From the NCBI RefSeq assembly GCF_015709515.1, contig NZ_JADNQZ010000058.1, positions 1-64,000 of the forward strand: 64,000 nt of DNA. Direction: 5' to 3'. Position 1 is the stretch's first letter. Each line of letters begins with the position of its first letter. Origin of the DNA: Methylocystis sp. H62. GTDB lineage: Bacteria; Pseudomonadota; Alphaproteobacteria; Rhizobiales; Beijerinckiaceae. Shown here in pieces: positions 62,493 through 64,000 of the stretch. The position numbers and the translations under genes are program-made. The notes below the pieces were generated by a model, which did no database searches, was not told the DNA's origin, and saw nothing but the letters and a program-made list of their open reading frames with translations.

Positions 62493-62969
62493 GTGGACAA
62501 ATTTCAGATACTTCCCCATCTCGCGGCGCTTGCCGCCGCCTATGCGCTCGCATTGCCGATCGGCTGGGATCGGGAGCGACAGGAGCGCAGCGCAGGGCTC
62601 CGCACATTTCCGCTCGTCGCTCTCGCCTCCTGCGGATTTGTCCAGGCGGCTGAGCAGTACATGGCGAATTCGCCTGACGCCATGGCGAGAATCATCCAAG
62701 GCATCATCACCGGAATTGGTTTCATCGGCGGCGGCGCCATTCTCAAGCAGGGCTCCATGGTCAAGGGAACGGCGACAGCGGCGAGCCTGTGGGCCACAGG
62801 CGCTGTGGGCTCCGCGGTCGGTCTCGGCAGCTACGACGTTGCGGTTGTGATCGCGGCTTTCACTTTTGTGACGCTCAGAGTGGTCACGCCGCTCGAGAAC
62901 AGCGTGCTGCTCGACGATGATTCGCGCGCGAACAAAGATTCCCGCGTGAACAAAGATCCGAGCTCATAG
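62493..62969 (+). CDS. MgtC/SapB-family membrane protein
   Basis: A 158-residue protein with a GTG start at 62493. About four helices with the MgtC pattern: LALPIGWDRERQERSAGLRT, FPLVALASCGF, GIGFIGGGAILKQG and VKGTATAASLWATGAVGSAV. The hydrophilic C-terminal 20 residues (SRANKDSRVNKDPSS) replace the soluble ACT-like domain of long MgtC forms. MgtC-like proteins are linked to low-magnesium and envelope stress. It is divergent from the oxidase genes, and MscS follows 133 bases downstream. Confidence 0.85.
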   Translation: MDKFQILPHLAALAAAYALALPIGWDRERQERSAGLRTFPLVALASCGFVQAAEQYMANSPDAMARIIQGIITGIGFIGGGAILKQGSMVKGTATAASLWATGAVGSAVGLGSYDVAVVIAAFTFVTLRVVTPLENSVLLDDDSRANKDSRVNKDPSS

Positions 62970-63049
62970 AATTTACAGCCGCGTCGCGGTTTCGCTCACG
63001 CAGAAGCGCAGGCGCGATGGCGGCTGGGGAACCGCGTCGGCGGCGCCGA

Positions 63050-63074
63050 GGAACATCGAGGACGTCTCGGGGTT
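63050..63074 (+). promoter_or_regulatory. EcfG-type promoter before the MscS gene (candidate)
   Basis: GGAAC at 63050-63054 and GGTT at 63071-63074 with a 16-base spacer, 28 bases before the ATG at 63103. Confidence 0.55.
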
Positions 63075-63102
63075 CTATCGCCTGACGAAACGGGACTGAA
63101 CA

Positions 63103-64000
63103 ATGGAGTTTCAGTTGGACGCAGCCTGGGAGCGGCTTCAGAACATTTGGCAGGGGTTCGTCGCAATTCTGCCGAACCTTGCGTTCGGACTCTTGGTCTA
63201 TTTCATCGTTTACCTGTTCGCCCTGGGCGTCGGACGCGGCGTCGCAAGGGTCGCGACCCGTTCGGGACAGCCTCGCCACATCGTCAAGATTTTCTCCAGG
63301 CTGGGGCGCGGCGCCGTTAACCTGATCGGCGCCATCATCGCCCTGTCCGTCGTGCTTCCTTCGCTCGACGCCGCTTCCGTGTTTGGCGCCCTCGGCATTG
63401 GCAGCGTGGCCGTCGGCTTCGCGGCGAAGGACATATTCCAGAATATGCTCGCCGGCATACTCTTGCTGGTGACGCGGCCATTCCATATCGGCGATCAGAT
63501 CGTCAGCGGCCCGCATGAGGGAACCGTCGAGGACATTCAAATCCGCGCGACTCTGCTGCGCACCTATGACAGTCGCCGCGTCGTGATTCCGAACAGCGAG
63601 CTTTATACCAATCGAGTCGTGGTCAATACCGCCTATGAGGCGCGGCGCATTCATCTCATGATCACGATCGGCGTGAGCGACGAAGTCGACAAGGCGGGCG
63701 CAGTCATCCTTTCCAGTATCGCGAAAGTCGACCGCGTGCTGCACGAGCCGAAACCTGTCGTGCTGTTCCAAGGCCTTGGCGATTTCGGCGTCAATCTGGA
63801 GGTCCGCTACTGGATCCAGCCGACGATCATGCGCGAGGTCGTCGAATCGACCGACGAAGTCTATCGCGCCATTGCGCCGGCGTTGACGGCGGCCGGCGTC
63901 GACATGCCGTTCCCGACCTATCAAATCCTCTTCCACGATCAGACTGAGGAAACAGACGGGGAACGCGGGCGTCAGCGCGAAGGCTGGCCGCCTCCCAACG
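63103..64000 (+). CDS. MscS-family mechanosensitive channel (cut by window edge)
   Basis: An open frame from the ATG at 63103 runs to the window end without a stop (299 codons seen). It opens MEFQLDAAWERLQNIWQGFV; membrane helices follow at about residues 20-40 and 67-85. The pore-helix region ALGIGSVAVGFAAKDIFQNM and the beta-domain motif RPFHIGDQIVSGPHEGTVED, then TYDSRRVVIPNSELYTN, are diagnostic of MscS. Small MscS channels release solutes during osmotic shock. The ending looks nearly complete (a polar tail follows FPTYQILFHDQ), so little is missing. An EcfG-type promoter precedes it. Confidence 0.92.
   Translation, partial: MEFQLDAAWERLQNIWQGFVAILPNLAFGLLVYFIVYLFALGVGRGVARVATRSGQPRHIVKIFSRLGRGAVNLIGAIIALSVVLPSLDAASVFGALGIGSVAVGFAAKDIFQNMLAGILLLVTRPFHIGDQIVSGPHEGTVEDIQIRATLLRTYDSRRVVIPNSELYTNRVVVNTAYEARRIHLMITIGVSDEVDKAGAVILSSIAKVDRVLHEPKPVVLFQGLGDFGVNLEVRYWIQPTIMREVVESTDEVYRAIAPALTAAGVDMPFPTYQILFHDQTEETDGERGRQREGWPPPN

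Noticed and set aside
62884-63936. 350-codon minus-strand frame
   Set aside because: Antisense to the MscS gene, whose motifs are clear.
1-64000. CRISPR arrays, tRNA/rRNA genes, prophage, methane-oxidation genes
   Set aside because: None could be recognised on either strand.

Overview
The window is GC-rich chromosomal DNA from an alphaproteobacterium, most likely of the order Hyphomicrobiales (Rhizobiales). The evidence is a TIGR02300-type protein, a DUF992 secreted protein, several promoter-like sites of the alphaproteobacterial general-stress sigma factor EcfG (GGAAC, 16 bases, NGTT), a Rhizobiales-style palindromic repeat, and a fused cytochrome oxidase subunit I/III. A Beijerinckiaceae/Methylocystaceae origin is possible, but nothing diagnostic (no methane or methanol oxidation genes) is present. 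I found no tRNA, rRNA, CRISPR array or prophage.

Layout. Bases 1-513 hold the start of an IS110/IS1111-type transposase abutting the 3' end of an IS630 transposase gene. Bases 1-10,500 are a small-gene, stress-flavoured region: HU-like protein, FAD-Rieske oxidoreductase, manganese catalase, several small membrane proteins and a tandem pair of HdeD-like proteins. Bases 10,400-16,000 are an envelope and metal region: a bufferin-like Cys-rich peptide without maturation genes, a PepSY membrane protein, a CopC-like protein, a HupE/UreJ-like protein and a tandem pair of HdeA-like periplasmic proteins. Bases 16,000-26,000 are a carbohydrate region: two GH1-like glycosidases, an ABC exporter, a GH2 glycosidase, UDP-galactopyranose mutase and a glycosyltransferase, with EcfG-like promoters at both outer ends. 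PRC-barrel and small stress proteins follow.

Bases 27,400-51,400 form a compact amino-acid catabolic island. It starts with pckA and then carries leucine degradation (ivd, mccB, methylglutaconyl-CoA hydratase, mccA, hmgL), valine degradation (isobutyryl-CoA dehydrogenase, HIBYL-CoA hydrolase, and later mmsA-mmsB), a thiolase, a Leu/Glu-type dehydrogenase, branched-chain 2-oxoacid dehydrogenase E1a-E1b-E2, and phenylalanine/tyrosine degradation (phhA, hpd, hmgA, fahA, maiA). With ppsA further downstream, the set can turn Leu, Val, Phe and Tyr into acetyl-CoA, acetoacetate, fumarate and propionyl-CoA and feed gluconeogenesis. E3 lipoamide dehydrogenase, phhB, an aromatic aminotransferase and propionyl-CoA carboxylase are not in the window.

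Bases 51,400-64,000 hold a DUF4331 protein, a DUF992 protein, a cupin, a Ca2+/H+ antiporter, ppsA, a coiled-coil protein, a terminal oxidase module (CtaG, fused subunit I/III, small membrane protein, with no subunit II), an MgtC-like protein and an MscS channel cut by the window edge.

The most interesting signals are: (1) eight EcfG-like promoters, all correctly placed before genes, that tie Mn-catalase, the FAD-Rieske protein, a PRC-barrel protein, an MscS channel and the carbohydrate cluster into one stress regulon; (2) the glycosidase/Galf/ABC cluster itself, with a 40-codon leader ORF coupled to the first GH1 gene; (3) the orphan bufferin-like peptide next to metal-related genes; and (4) an oxidase subunit I that lacks the K-channel lysine and a neighbouring subunit II.
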